From: an uncultured Clostridia bacterium
GTDB lineage: Bacteria; Bacillota; Clostridia; Christensenellales; Aristaeellaceae
Length of the DNA: 17,514 nucleotides
Direction of reading: 5' to 3'
Assembly (NCBI GenBank): GCA_934630705.1
Contig: CAKTWP010000034.1
Location: 1-17,514 of the forward strand
Shown: piece by piece, positions 6,338 to 13,746 of the stretch
Layout: every line of letters begins with the position of its first letter
Numbering within the stretch: the first letter of the stretch is position 1
The notes under the pieces: generated by a model
Seen by the model: the letters and a program-made list of their open reading frames with translations, nothing else
Database searches by the model: none
What the model was told of the DNA's origin: nothing
Translations under genes and position numbers: made by a program

Positions 6338-8269
6338 TTATTCCTCCGCCGCTTCCGCCCAGGCTTCCTCCGCCTGCTCCCAGGCGGTATAAGCATCGGT
6401 CAGCTGCTCCTTCAGCCGCTGGTATTCTTTGGCGGCGGCAGCGGCCTTTTCCGGCACGGCGTACACTTCCGCCGTGGCCATCAGCGCTTCCTGGGCAGCC
6501 ACGGCTTCCTCGGCCCGGGCCACGGCCTGCTCAGCCAGCCCCACAGCGTCCTTGAGCGCCTTGCGCTGCTCCTTGGCCAGGCGCAGCCTGCGCTTTTCCT
6601 TGCCGGCTTCGGTGCGGGTCATATCCGCAAAGCGCGGGTCCTGCCCCTGCTGGCTTTCCTCCCATTGCAGCCGCGCCTGGTAATCGTCAAAATTGCCCAG
6701 ATATTCCCTGACCCCGTCGGGAGAGAGCACAACCACCTTCGTGGCAAAGCGATTGATGAAATAGCGGTCATGGGACACGGCCAGAATCGTGCCGCCGAAA
6801 TCCTCCAGCGCATCCTCCAATACTTCCCGGCTGTCCATGTCCAGATGGTTGGTGGGCTCGTCCAGCAGCAAAAAATTATCCTTGCGCAGCATCAGCTCCG
6901 TCAGCGCCACCCGGCCTTTTTCTCCGCCGGACAGGGTGCGGATGGGAGAAAACACATCCTCGCCCGTAAACAGAAACAGCCCCAGCGCGCCCCGAACCTG
7001 CGCCTGATCCATCCGCGGAAACCGATCCCAGACCTCGTCCAGCACGGTTTTTTCCGGGTGAAGGGTCTTTTGCTGCTGATCGTAATACCCCACGTCCACA
7101 TTCGCGCCCCAGCGAATCGTGCCGGTATCCGGCGTTTCCTCGCCCACCAGACATTTGAGCAGCGTGGTTTTGCCGATACCGTTGGGCCCGATCAGCGCCA
7201 CCCGGTCGCCGGCGCGGAGATTCAGATCCAGATGCTGAAACAGCGTGCGGCTGCCAAAGCCCTTGCTCAGATCCCGGATGGCGATCACGTCGTCCCCGGT
7301 GCGGCGCTTGGCCTCGAAATGGAAGCGCACCTGATGTTCATCCTCGGGCCGTTCCAGACGTTCGATTTTTTCCAGCCGCTTTTCCCGGCTTTCCGCCGCC
7401 TTAATGGATTTTTCCCGATTGAAGGAGCGATATCGGGCGATAATGGCTTCCTCCCGGGCGATGAGCTTTTGCTGCTGTTCCCAGGCCCGCATGCGGCTTT
7501 CAAAGCGTTCGGTGCGCTGGGCCATATAGCGGGAATAGTTGCCGTCGTATTGCTCCGCCGTGCCCAGCAGCAGCTCGGTCATATGGGTGCATACCCGGTC
7601 CAGAAAATACCGGTCATGGGAAACCAGAATCACTGCGCCCTTATATTCGGCCAGGTAATTTTCCAGCCAGTCCAAAGCGGCCAGATCCAGATGATTGGTG
7701 GGCTCGTCCAGCAGCAGCAGATCTGGCTTTTGCAGCAGCAGCTTGGCCAGACACAGCCGGGTCAGCTCGCCGCCCGAAAGCAGGGTGGCGGGCTGATCGT
7801 ATTGCTCCTTGCGAAAGCCCAGCCCGGCGAGCACCCCCTGCACGGAGGAGCGCCAGCCATAGCCGTCCCCCTTTTCAAAGGCATCGCTGAGCCGGGCATA
7901 GCTGTCGCCCAGGCGGCCCAGCTCCGTTTCGTCCTGCGCCTGCGCCATCTGCGCTTCCAGCGCCCGCAGCTTTTCTTCCATGGCAAACACCGGGGCATAC
8001 ACCGCTTTGAGCTCGTCAAACACGGTGGCTCCGGACTGGGGGACATATTGCTGCTCCATGTAGCCCATCCGCAATCCCTTGAGCAGGGATACGGAGCCGC
8101 CGTCTGGCTGCTCCTTGCCCGCCAGAATCCGCAGCAGGGTGGTTTTGCCGCAGCCGTTCACGCCGACCAGGCCCATCCGCTGCCGGTCCTGCAGGGTGAA
8201 GGATACATCCTTGAGCACCACGTTGCCGCCAAAGGCCTTATGGAGATTTTGAACCGTTAAAATAATCAT
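6338..8269 (-). CDS. ABC-F family ATPase (Uup/YdiF-like)
   Basis: ABC-F proteins carry two ATPase domains on one chain and no membrane part; they bind the ribosomal E site and relieve stalled or drug-bound ribosomes. The 643 residues show domain 1 with Walker A GVNGCGKTT (36-44), signature LSGGE (164-168), LLLLDEP (184-190) and SHDRYFLDR (217-225). An interdomain linker (about 230-320) rich in charged helix follows, then domain 2 with GPNGIGKTT (361-369), LSGGE (446-450), LLLDEP (467-472) and SHDRYF (499-504). An Ala/Glu-rich coiled coil ends the protein (about 555-643), as in Uup and YdiF. The ATG at 8269 is preceded by AGGA. No clear promoter was found in the 118-bp gap to secG, but secG's terminator lies there. 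A housekeeping translation factor is more likely than a resistance determinant, which the sequence cannot settle. Confidence 0.92.
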   Translation of the reverse strand: MIILTVQNLHKAFGGNVVLKDVSFTLQDRQRMGLVGVNGCGKTTLLRILAGKEQPDGGSVSLLKGLRMGYMEQQYVPQSGATVFDELKAVYAPVFAMEEKLRALEAQMAQAQDETELGRLGDSYARLSDAFEKGDGYGWRSSVQGVLAGLGFRKEQYDQPATLLSGGELTRLCLAKLLLQKPDLLLLDEPTNHLDLAALDWLENYLAEYKGAVILVSHDRYFLDRVCTHMTELLLGTAEQYDGNYSRYMAQRTERFESRMRAWEQQQKLIAREEAIIARYRSFNREKSIKAAESREKRLEKIERLERPEDEHQVRFHFEAKRRTGDDVIAIRDLSKGFGSRTLFQHLDLNLRAGDRVALIGPNGIGKTTLLKCLVGEETPDTGTIRWGANVDVGYYDQQQKTLHPEKTVLDEVWDRFPRMDQAQVRGALGLFLFTGEDVFSPIRTLSGGEKGRVALTELMLRKDNFLLLDEPTNHLDMDSREVLEDALEDFGGTILAVSHDRYFINRFATKVVVLSPDGVREYLGNFDDYQARLQWEESQQGQDPRFADMTRTEAGKEKRRLRLAKEQRKALKDAVGLAEQAVARAEEAVAAQEALMATAEVYAVPEKAAAAAKEYQRLKEQLTDAYTAWEQAEEAWAEAAEE

Positions 8270-8334
8270 GGCATTTTATCCTACTTTATCATGTTTGCAG
8301 GAGAGACTGAAGAAATCCGCTTGCCCGTTCACGC

Positions 8335-8366
8335 AAAGAAAGGGCTGACAGGCAAACCGTCAGCCC
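8335..8366 (-). terminator. Probable terminator of secG
   Basis: GGGCTGAC (8342-8349) pairs with GTCAGCCC (8359-8366) around a 9-nt loop. On the minus strand TTTCTTT follows. It lies about 20 nt after the secG stop codon. Confidence 0.7.
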
Positions 8367-8387
8367 CGAGAAAACCCTTTTTATGCG

Positions 8388-8615
8388 TCAGCCAACGATG
8401 AGCATCACCAGGGCCAGCGCCACGAAAATGCCCGCAGAGATCTTGGTGGCCAGCGCCAGCTTGCCTTCCAGGGTAGCGTTCTTATTCTTGCCAAAGAAAG
8501 TTTCGCTGCCGCCGGTGATGGCGCCCATGCCATCGGAATCGCTGGACTGAAGCAGAACGGTCACGATCATCACGAGGGACGAAATAACCAGCAGAATGTT
8601 CAGCACAATTGTCAT
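8388..8615 (-). CDS. secG: Protein translocase subunit SecG
   Basis: SecG is the small accessory subunit of the SecYEG channel in the cytoplasmic membrane. The 75-residue product has two hydrophobic segments (about 2-22 and 51-74) joined by a loop containing LLQSSDSDGMGAITGGSETFF, where the conserved QSS and GG-S-FFG elements of SecG are seen. The ATG at 8615 was chosen because AAGGAGG sits about 11 nt upstream; the in-frame ATG at 8648 lies before that site. The gene has its own promoter (8652-8680) and terminator (8335-8366), so it is a single-gene unit. Confidence 0.95.
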   Translation of the reverse strand: MTIVLNILLVISSLVMIVTVLLQSSDSDGMGAITGGSETFFGKNKNATLEGKLALATKISAGIFVALALVMLIVG

Positions 8616-8651
8616 TGCAATCCTTACCTCCTTGAAATCAACGCACAAATG

Positions 8652-8680
8652 ATTTTAGCATACATCCGCGCAAATTACAA
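8652..8680 (-). promoter_or_regulatory. Sigma-A promoter of secG
   Basis: On the minus strand TTGTAA (8675-8680) and TAAAAT (8652-8657) are 17 bp apart, with TGC before the -10 (extended -10). It lies 36 bp upstream of the secG ATG, in the 125-bp gap after the MATE gene. Confidence 0.75.
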
Positions 8681-8740
8681 GCATACCTGGAAAAAAATTC
8701 GTCTTTTTCGGGAGAAATAACGCGGTTTGAGGGCAACGGG

Positions 8741-10135
8741 TTATTCGGCAGGAACTTCGTCCCGGGAAATGCCGGTTTTGTTTTGCAGCCAGCGGCCCGA
8801 GAAGAAGAACCACACGGCCAGCGTCAGTGCCGCCACCGACGCCGCAGGCCCCGCCAGCCCCACGCCCGGCAGCCCCCAGCCCGCCGTCTTGCCCAGCAGC
8901 ACCGCCACCGGGATGCGCAGCAGCAGCGAGGAAATAGAGGCGGTGAGCAGAGTGAAGAAGGTGTGGCCCGCACCCATGATCAGGCCGTTGATGCAGAACA
9001 GCACCGGCACCAGCAGATAATCGAAGCTGAACGTGCGCATATAGGCCACGCCGTTGGAGACGGTTTCCGGGTTCTGATCGAAAATGCTGATGATTTCCGC
9101 CGGGAAAAGCTGCACCAGCGCAAATACGCATACGTTAATGGCCAAAGCAATGATTAGCCCCACACCCAGGCTCTTTTTCGCCCGGTCATAGAAGCCCGCG
9201 CCAATATTCTGGGCCGCGAACGCGCTGACGGAGGAGGACATGGCCACTGCCGGCAGAATGGCGAACGAATTGAATTTGCCAACCACGCCCACCGCTGCGG
9301 AAGCCACGTATCCGCCAATGGAATTGACCATGGCCGTCATCACCAGAAAGGACACGTTAACAATAATGCTCTGCACCGAGGAGGGAATGCCCAGGCGCAC
9401 CATGGTGGCCAGCTTGTTTTTCACAATGCGGAAGGAGGAAAGCCTGAAATCGAAAATAAATTTCGAGCGGCTCAGATACCAGGCGGCCAGCATCAGGCTT
9501 ACGGCCTGAGCGATGATGGTGGCCCAGGCTGCGCCGGCTGCGCCCATGCCCAGCCCCTTGACCATCCACAGATCCAGCCCGATATTGACCACGCAGGCTA
9601 CGCCCACAAAGATCAGCGGCCGCACCGAATCGCCCATGCCCCGCTGGATGGAGCTGATGGCGTTATAGCCGAAAATAAACAGCGTGCCCAGCAGGCAGAT
9701 GTTCAGATACTCCTTGGCGTAGCCAAAGGATTCCTCCGGCGTGCTCAGCAGGCGCAGGATGGGGCCGGACAGCGCGATCATCGCCACCGTCAGCACCACG
9801 CCCAGCAGCGCCAGCACGGAAAACATGGTGCCCACGGTTTCGGATGCGTCCCCGGGCTTCTTCGCACCGATATATTGCCCCACCATCACCGTGCCTGCCA
9901 CTGTCAGCCCGCTGACCATCATGGCCACCAGATTGGTGATCTGGCTGCCGATGTTCACGCCCGAAAGAATGGCCGTGCGGGTCGCCGCGTCCGCCGCGGA
10001 AAAATTGCCCACCACCCACATGTCCACCGCGCCGTAGAGCGCCTGGAGCACGTTGGAAAGCAGAAACGGAATGCAGAAGGATACCAGTTCCCGGCCGATG
10101 GGGCCTTGGGTGAAATCGTGCTGCAGCTTGCTCAT
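8741..10135 (-). CDS. MATE family multidrug efflux transporter
   Basis: MATE pumps export cationic drugs or metabolites in exchange for Na+ or H+. The product from Met at 10135 has 464 residues with about twelve hydrophobic segments in two homologous halves. Family features include the N-terminal pattern GPIGRELVSFCIPFLLSNVLQ, then LYGAVDMWVVGNF, and GMGDSVRPL in the first half, with matching MGAGHTFF in the second. The start is uncertain. Met at 10135 fits the family, though its AAGGA is some 15 nt away; in-frame ATGs at 10171 and 10249 add unusual aromatic-rich leaders, and the 10249 one lies upstream of the predicted promoter. The substrate cannot be told. No convincing terminator was seen after the stop, only a weak stem before a run of seven T on the minus strand near 8694-8700. 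Confidence 0.92.
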   Translation of the reverse strand: MSKLQHDFTQGPIGRELVSFCIPFLLSNVLQALYGAVDMWVVGNFSAADAATRTAILSGVNIGSQITNLVAMMVSGLTVAGTVMVGQYIGAKKPGDASETVGTMFSVLALLGVVLTVAMIALSGPILRLLSTPEESFGYAKEYLNICLLGTLFIFGYNAISSIQRGMGDSVRPLIFVGVACVVNIGLDLWMVKGLGMGAAGAAWATIIAQAVSLMLAAWYLSRSKFIFDFRLSSFRIVKNKLATMVRLGIPSSVQSIIVNVSFLVMTAMVNSIGGYVASAAVGVVGKFNSFAILPAVAMSSSVSAFAAQNIGAGFYDRAKKSLGVGLIIALAINVCVFALVQLFPAEIISIFDQNPETVSNGVAYMRTFSFDYLLVPVLFCINGLIMGAGHTFFTLLTASISSLLLRIPVAVLLGKTAGWGLPGVGLAGPAASVAALTLAVWFFFSGRWLQNKTGISRDEVPAE

Positions 10136-10198
10136 GGGGGAGAAGTCATTCCTTTCTGATGCGGTAATCATGAATTGAAAATAACAATCCAATTTAAT

Positions 10199-10227
10199 AT
10201 GATACAACAGAAAAAAACAGAAGGCAA
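10199..10227 (-). promoter_or_regulatory. Possible promoter of the MATE gene
   Basis: On the minus strand TTGCCT (10222-10227) and TATCAT (10199-10204) are 17 bp apart in an AT-rich stretch, about 64 bp upstream of the favoured ATG. Element match is moderate. Confidence 0.5.
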
Positions 10228-10277
10228 TGGAAAAATAAGAAAAAAACATACCGTTCTTTTTGCGGGCTGCAAAGAGC

Positions 10278-10305
10278 TTGACTGGGTGAAATTTGTCCCA
10301 GGCAA
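10278..10305. repeat. Inverted repeat between the MATE gene and the hydrogenase operon
   Basis: TTGACTGGG (10278-10286) and CCCAGGCAA (10297-10305) are inverted copies with one mismatch and a 10-bp AT-rich spacer. It lies upstream of both divergent promoters and could be an operator or a small hairpin. Nothing else is recognised between 10228 and 10361. Confidence 0.35.
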
Positions 10306-10361
10306 AAGGCGAAATATTAACCAGATTTGAAAAAAACGTCGGCTTTCAGCGAAATTAGTAC

Positions 10362-10390
10362 GTGCATTATCGAAAGAAATATGCTATGAT
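10362..10390 (+). promoter_or_regulatory. Possible promoter of the hydrogenase operon
   Basis: TATGAT (10385-10390) is preceded by TGC, an extended -10 like those of smpB and secG. The -35 position (GTGCAT, 10362-10367, 17-bp spacer) is weak, which suggests dependence on the extended -10 or on an activator. The leader would be about 85 nt and would contain the repeats at 10406-10441. Confidence 0.5.
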
Positions 10391-10405
10391 AGCAAATGGC
10401 ATATC

Positions 10406-10441
10406 GGGTATATACAAGGGTATATGCATTGGTATAGTCGG
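10406..10441 (+). repeat. Three 12-bp direct repeats in the hydrogenase leader
   Basis: GGGTATATACAA, GGGTATATGCAT and TGGTATAGTCGG follow each other without gaps. GGTATA recurs at 10407, 10419 and 10431, exactly 12 bp apart. They lie just after the predicted -10 and before the ribosome-binding site (AAGGAGGT near 10463). They may be a regulator's binding array; no known regulator is recognised. Confidence 0.55.
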
Positions 10442-10481
10442 ATTATTGCAAGGCTACATTACAAGGAGGTCTTATCCCGTC

Positions 10482-10955
10482 ATGCAAGACAAGTATGAAC
10501 AGCTCCGTCAGGTCATTGCCGAGCTGAAGGATCAGCCCGGCGCACTGATGCCTGTGCTGCAGAAGGCGCAGGGCATCTTTGGGTGCGTGCCCATGGACGT
10601 GCAGAAGATCATCGCGGAGGGCCTGGGCGTCACGCTGAGCGAGGTATACGGCGTGGCCACGTTCTATGCCCAGTTCACCCTGCAGCCCAGCGGCAAATAT
10701 GTGATCAGCGTCTGTCTGGGCACGGCCTGCTATGTGAAGGGCTCCCAGAAGGTGCTGGACAAGCTCAGCGAGGTGCTCAACGTGCCTATCGGCAAGACCA
10801 CCGCCGACGGCCTGTTCACCCTGAACCCCACCCGCTGCCTGGGCGCCTGCGGCCTGGCTCCTGTTATGACCATCAACGAAGAAGTGTACGGCCGGCTGAC
10901 GCCCGACGATATCCCCGGCATCATCGCTAAGTACCGGGCGAAGGAACAGGCGTAA
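10482..10955 (+). CDS. hydC: NADH-linked [FeFe] hydrogenase, NuoE-like [2Fe-2S] subunit (HydC)
   Basis: This 157-residue protein matches the NuoE/HydC family: an N-terminal helical part followed by a thioredoxin-like fold holding one [2Fe-2S] cluster. The four ligands are visible as C78-x4-C83 and C119-x3-C123. Family phrases such as GVATFYAQFTLQPSGKY, CLGTACYVKGSQ and NPTRCLGACGLAPV are present. In HydABC complexes this subunit docks next to the NuoF-like flavoprotein and takes part in electron transfer. The ATG at 10482 follows AAGGAGGT by 11 nt; an upstream in-frame ATG at 10362 would put promoter and repeat sequence into the protein. It is first of five genes on one strand, and the next start lies 3 nt after its stop. 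Confidence 0.95.
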   Translation: MQDKYEQLRQVIAELKDQPGALMPVLQKAQGIFGCVPMDVQKIIAEGLGVTLSEVYGVATFYAQFTLQPSGKYVISVCLGTACYVKGSQKVLDKLSEVLNVPIGKTTADGLFTLNPTRCLGACGLAPVMTINEEVYGRLTPDDIPGIIAKYRAKEQA

Positions 10956-10958
10956 CGC

Positions 10959-11516
10959 ATGCGCGATTGGTCCCTGCATCTGATGGATCTGGCGCAAAAC
11001 AGCGTACGGGCCGGAGCGCGGCGCATTGCGCTTGACGTGACGCTGGACAGCCGGGGCATGCTGACGATGCAGATTTGGGACGATGGCGCGGGCATGGACG
11101 CGGAAACGCTGGCCCGGGCGGAAAGCCCCTTTGAAACCGGCCGGGATAGCCGGCGGTTTGGCCTGGGCCTTCCGCTGATGGGGGAAAGCTGCCGCCTGGC
11201 GGGCGGCGAAATGCGCCTGTCAAGCCGGCCGGGGCAGGGGACGACCCTGACGGCCACGGCGGATACCCATCGGCCTGACTGCCTGCCCCTGGGGGATTTG
11301 GCCGCCACGTTTTGCGCGCTGGCCGCCGTCCATCCGCAGGGCCCGGATTTTTCCCTGCATTGCCAATCGCCTCAGGGCGAGGCGCAATGGGATACCCGGG
11401 AGATGAAGCGGGCGTATGGGGATCCAAACGCCCTTTGGGCGCCGGAAGTGACAGCGTGGATGCGTGCATCCATACAGGAAGATATCCAACCGATTTTTGG
11501 AGGTGTGATCCTATGA
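10959..11516 (+). CDS. Stand-alone HATPase_c (histidine-kinase-like ATPase) protein in the hydrogenase operon
   Basis: The N-terminal 100 residues are a GHKL ATP-binding fold: N-box DLAQNSVRAGA with Asn14, G1 box DDGAGM (41-46), G2-like box FGLGLPL (67-73) and GGEMRLSSRPGQGTTL (82-97). There is no histidine phosphorylation domain, sensor or membrane segment, so it is not a normal sensor kinase; anti-sigma-factor kinases such as SpoIIAB and RsbW share this size and architecture. Residues 100-185 show no domain that I recognise. The gene starts 3 nt after hydC and its TGA overlaps the next ATG (ATGA), so it is translationally coupled within the operon. Similar genes are known beside NuoE/NuoF-type hydrogenases of Clostridia. 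Their role is not established to my knowledge; regulation or assembly is an inference. Confidence 0.85.
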   Translation: MRDWSLHLMDLAQNSVRAGARRIALDVTLDSRGMLTMQIWDDGAGMDAETLARAESPFETGRDSRRFGLGLPLMGESCRLAGGEMRLSSRPGQGTTLTATADTHRPDCLPLGDLAATFCALAAVHPQGPDFSLHCQSPQGEAQWDTREMKRAYGDPNALWAPEVTAWMRASIQEDIQPIFGGVIL

Positions 11517-11887
11517 AATCTCTGGCTGAACTGGAAGCCATCCGTCAAAAGACGCTGAACTGCATCAATCTGCGCCGGGAAGACGCGGCGGAGCTGGTTC
11601 GCGTGGTGGTTGGCATGGGCACCTGCGGCATTGCGGCCGGGGCCCGGCCTGTGATGCTGGCCTTTATGGACGAAGTGGGCAAGCGCGGGCTGCGCAACGT
11701 GACCATTTCCCAGATGGGCTGCGCGGGCAATTGCGAACTGGAGCCTGTGGTGGATGTGTATCTGCCGGGCAAGGACAAGGTGACCTATGTGCATATGACC
11801 CCTGAAAAAGTGGCGCGGGTGATGGACGAGCATATCGAAAAAGGCCAGCCCGTGGCGGAATACATGATCGGCGGGGCCGAGAAATAA
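11513..11887 (+). CDS. Small thioredoxin-like [2Fe-2S] ferredoxin of the hydrogenase operon
   Basis: A 124-residue soluble protein of the thioredoxin-like ferredoxin family, resembling the N-terminal domain of HydB. Cysteines are C17, C38 (GMGTCGIAAGA), C70 and C74 (MGCAGNCELEP). In NuoE the first pair is C-x4-C; here position 43 is Gly, so only three ligands lie in the usual places, and C17 or another residue would have to complete the cluster. I believe this pattern is common in the clostridial members. The start at 11513 overlaps the upstream stop (ATGA) and follows GGAGGT by about 7 nt; a longer in-frame ATG at 11312 would run through the upstream gene. It sits just before hydB and probably exchanges electrons with, or structurally supports, the hydrogenase. 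Confidence 0.88.
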   Translation: MKSLAELEAIRQKTLNCINLRREDAAELVRVVVGMGTCGIAAGARPVMLAFMDEVGKRGLRNVTISQMGCAGNCELEPVVDVYLPGKDKVTYVHMTPEKVARVMDEHIEKGQPVAEYMIGGAEK

Positions 11888-11927
11888 GCGGATTTCAGCA
11901 AGCTTCTTGATGTAGGAGGAATTGCCC

Positions 11928-13724
11928 ATGGAAACTTATCGCGCTCATGTGCTTTGCTGCGGCGGTACGGGCTGCACGTCGTCCGGCTCCGCCCAGCTGA
12001 TTCAGCGCTTTGAAGAAAAGCTCAAGGAAGCGGGCCTGGACAAGGAAGTCAAGGTTGTGCGCACGGGCTGCTTCGGCCTGTGCGAGGCCGGCCCGGTGGT
12101 GATCGTTTATCCCGAAGGCACGTTCTATTCCCGGGTCAAGGTGGACGATGTGGACGAAATCGTCACCGAGCATCTGCTCAAGGGCCGCAAGGTGGAGCAT
12201 CTGGTGTATACCGATCACGCCACCCACGAACAGAACGCCAACAAGTCCCTGCAGGACATCAATTTCTATAAGCATCAGCATCGCGTTGCGCTGCGCAACT
12301 GCGGCGTGATCGATCCGGAAAATATCGATGAATATCTGGCCTTCGACGGCTACAAGGCGCTGGAAAAGGCGCTGCTGACCATGACCCGGGAAGAAGTGAT
12401 CGACGAGATTCTCAAATCCGGGCTGCGGGGCCGGGGCGGCGGCGGCTTCCCCACGGGCCTGAAATGGAAGTTTACCTATAATTCTCAGGCGGATCAGAAA
12501 TATGTGGCCTGCAACGCTGACGAGGGCGACCCCGGCGCGTTCATGGACCGTTCCGTGCTGGAGGGCGATCCCCACGCCGTGATCGAGGCCATGGCCATCG
12601 CCGGCTATGCCATCGGCGCGTCCGAGGGCTATGTATATGTCCGCGCTGAATATCCCATCGCGGTGAAGCGCCTGGAAATCGCCATCAATCAGGCCCGGGA
12701 ATACGGCCTGCTGGGCAAGGGCATTTTCGGCACCAGCTTTGATTTCGACATTCATATCCGTCTGGGTGCGGGCGCGTTCGTCTGCGGCGAAGAAACGGCC
12801 CTGATGCGCTCCATTGAGGGCATGCGCGGCGAGCCCACGCCCCGGCCTCCCTTCCCGGCGGTGAAGGGCCTGTTTGCCAAGCCTACCATGCTCAACAACG
12901 TGGAAACCTATGCCAACGTGCCCCAGATTATCCTGAACGGCGCGGACTGGTTCGCTTCCATGGGCACCGAGAAGAGCAAGGGCACCAAGGTGTTCGCCCT
13001 GGGCGGCAAGATCAATAATACCGGCCTGGTGGAAGTGCCCATGGGCACCCCCCTGCGCACCATTATTTACGACATCGGCGGCGGCATCCCCAACGGCAAG
13101 AAATTCAAGGCCGTGCAGACCGGCGGCCCCTCCGGCGGCTGCCTGCCCGCTCAGCTGCTGGATACCCCCGTGGATTATGACAACCTGATCGCGGCCGGCT
13201 CCATGATGGGCTCCGGCGGCATGATCGTCATGGACGAAGATAACTGCATGGTGGATATCGCCCGGTTCTTCCTGGACTTCACCGTGGACGAGAGCTGCGG
13301 CAAGTGCGCGCCCTGCCGCATCGGCACCCGCCGGATGCTGGAAATTCTCCAGCGCATCGTGAAGGGCCAGGGCCAGGAAGGCGATATTGAGAAGCTGGAG
13401 CATCTGGCCAAGACCATCAAGGCTACCGCGCTGTGCGGCCTGGGCCAGACCGCGCCCAACCCCGTGCTCTCCACCCTCAAATTCTTCCGGGATGAATACG
13501 AGGCCCATATCCGCGACAAGAAGTGCCCGGCCCATCATTGCCAGGCGCTGCTGCAGTATGTGATCACCGATAAGTGCCGCGGCTGCACCGCCTGCGCCCG
13601 GGTTTGCCCCGCCGGCGCCATCACCGGCGAAGTGAAGCAGCAGCATCAGATCGATCCCAACAAGTGCCTCAAGTGCGGCGCGTGCATGGAAAAGTGCCGC
13701 TTTGGCGCGATCTCCAAGATTTGA
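11928..13724 (+). CDS. hydB: NADH-linked [FeFe] hydrogenase, NuoF-like flavoprotein subunit (HydB)
   Basis: HydB oxidises or reduces NAD(H) at FMN and is the electron-distribution site of bifurcating hydrogenases. In 598 residues the order is: thioredoxin-like [2Fe-2S] domain (1-100; C11, C16, C48, C52); NuoF FMN/NADH domain with GLRGRGGGGFPTGLKW (165-180) and GAGAFVCGEETAL (280-292); SLBB domain (about 350-430); NADH_4Fe-4S domain with C457-x2-C460-x2-C463 and C503; and a C-terminal ferredoxin domain with two [4Fe-4S] motifs (C550/553/556/560 and C580/583/586/590). This is the full architecture of the clostridial and Thermotoga subunit. The ATG at 11928 was preferred over the in-frame TTG at 11922 because GGAGGA ends 7 nt before it. 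It is 40 nt after the small ferredoxin and 22 nt before hydA. Confidence 0.97.
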   Translation: METYRAHVLCCGGTGCTSSGSAQLIQRFEEKLKEAGLDKEVKVVRTGCFGLCEAGPVVIVYPEGTFYSRVKVDDVDEIVTEHLLKGRKVEHLVYTDHATHEQNANKSLQDINFYKHQHRVALRNCGVIDPENIDEYLAFDGYKALEKALLTMTREEVIDEILKSGLRGRGGGGFPTGLKWKFTYNSQADQKYVACNADEGDPGAFMDRSVLEGDPHAVIEAMAIAGYAIGASEGYVYVRAEYPIAVKRLEIAINQAREYGLLGKGIFGTSFDFDIHIRLGAGAFVCGEETALMRSIEGMRGEPTPRPPFPAVKGLFAKPTMLNNVETYANVPQIILNGADWFASMGTEKSKGTKVFALGGKINNTGLVEVPMGTPLRTIIYDIGGGIPNGKKFKAVQTGGPSGGCLPAQLLDTPVDYDNLIAAGSMMGSGGMIVMDEDNCMVDIARFFLDFTVDESCGKCAPCRIGTRRMLEILQRIVKGQGQEGDIEKLEHLAKTIKATALCGLGQTAPNPVLSTLKFFRDEYEAHIRDKKCPAHHCQALLQYVITDKCRGCTACARVCPAGAITGEVKQQHQIDPNKCLKCGACMEKCRFGAISKI

Positions 13725-13746
13725 TTCGTGCGAGGAGGAATTGTAA

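Noticed and set aside
6665..8260. 531-codon open frame on the plus strand opposite the ABC-F gene
   Set aside because: Antisense shadow; the ABC-F product has all ATPase motifs in order and accounts for the open frame.
11922..11927. TTG start for hydB two codons upstream
   Set aside because: It lies only 1 nt after the GGAGGA site, too close for initiation; the ATG at 11928 has normal spacing.
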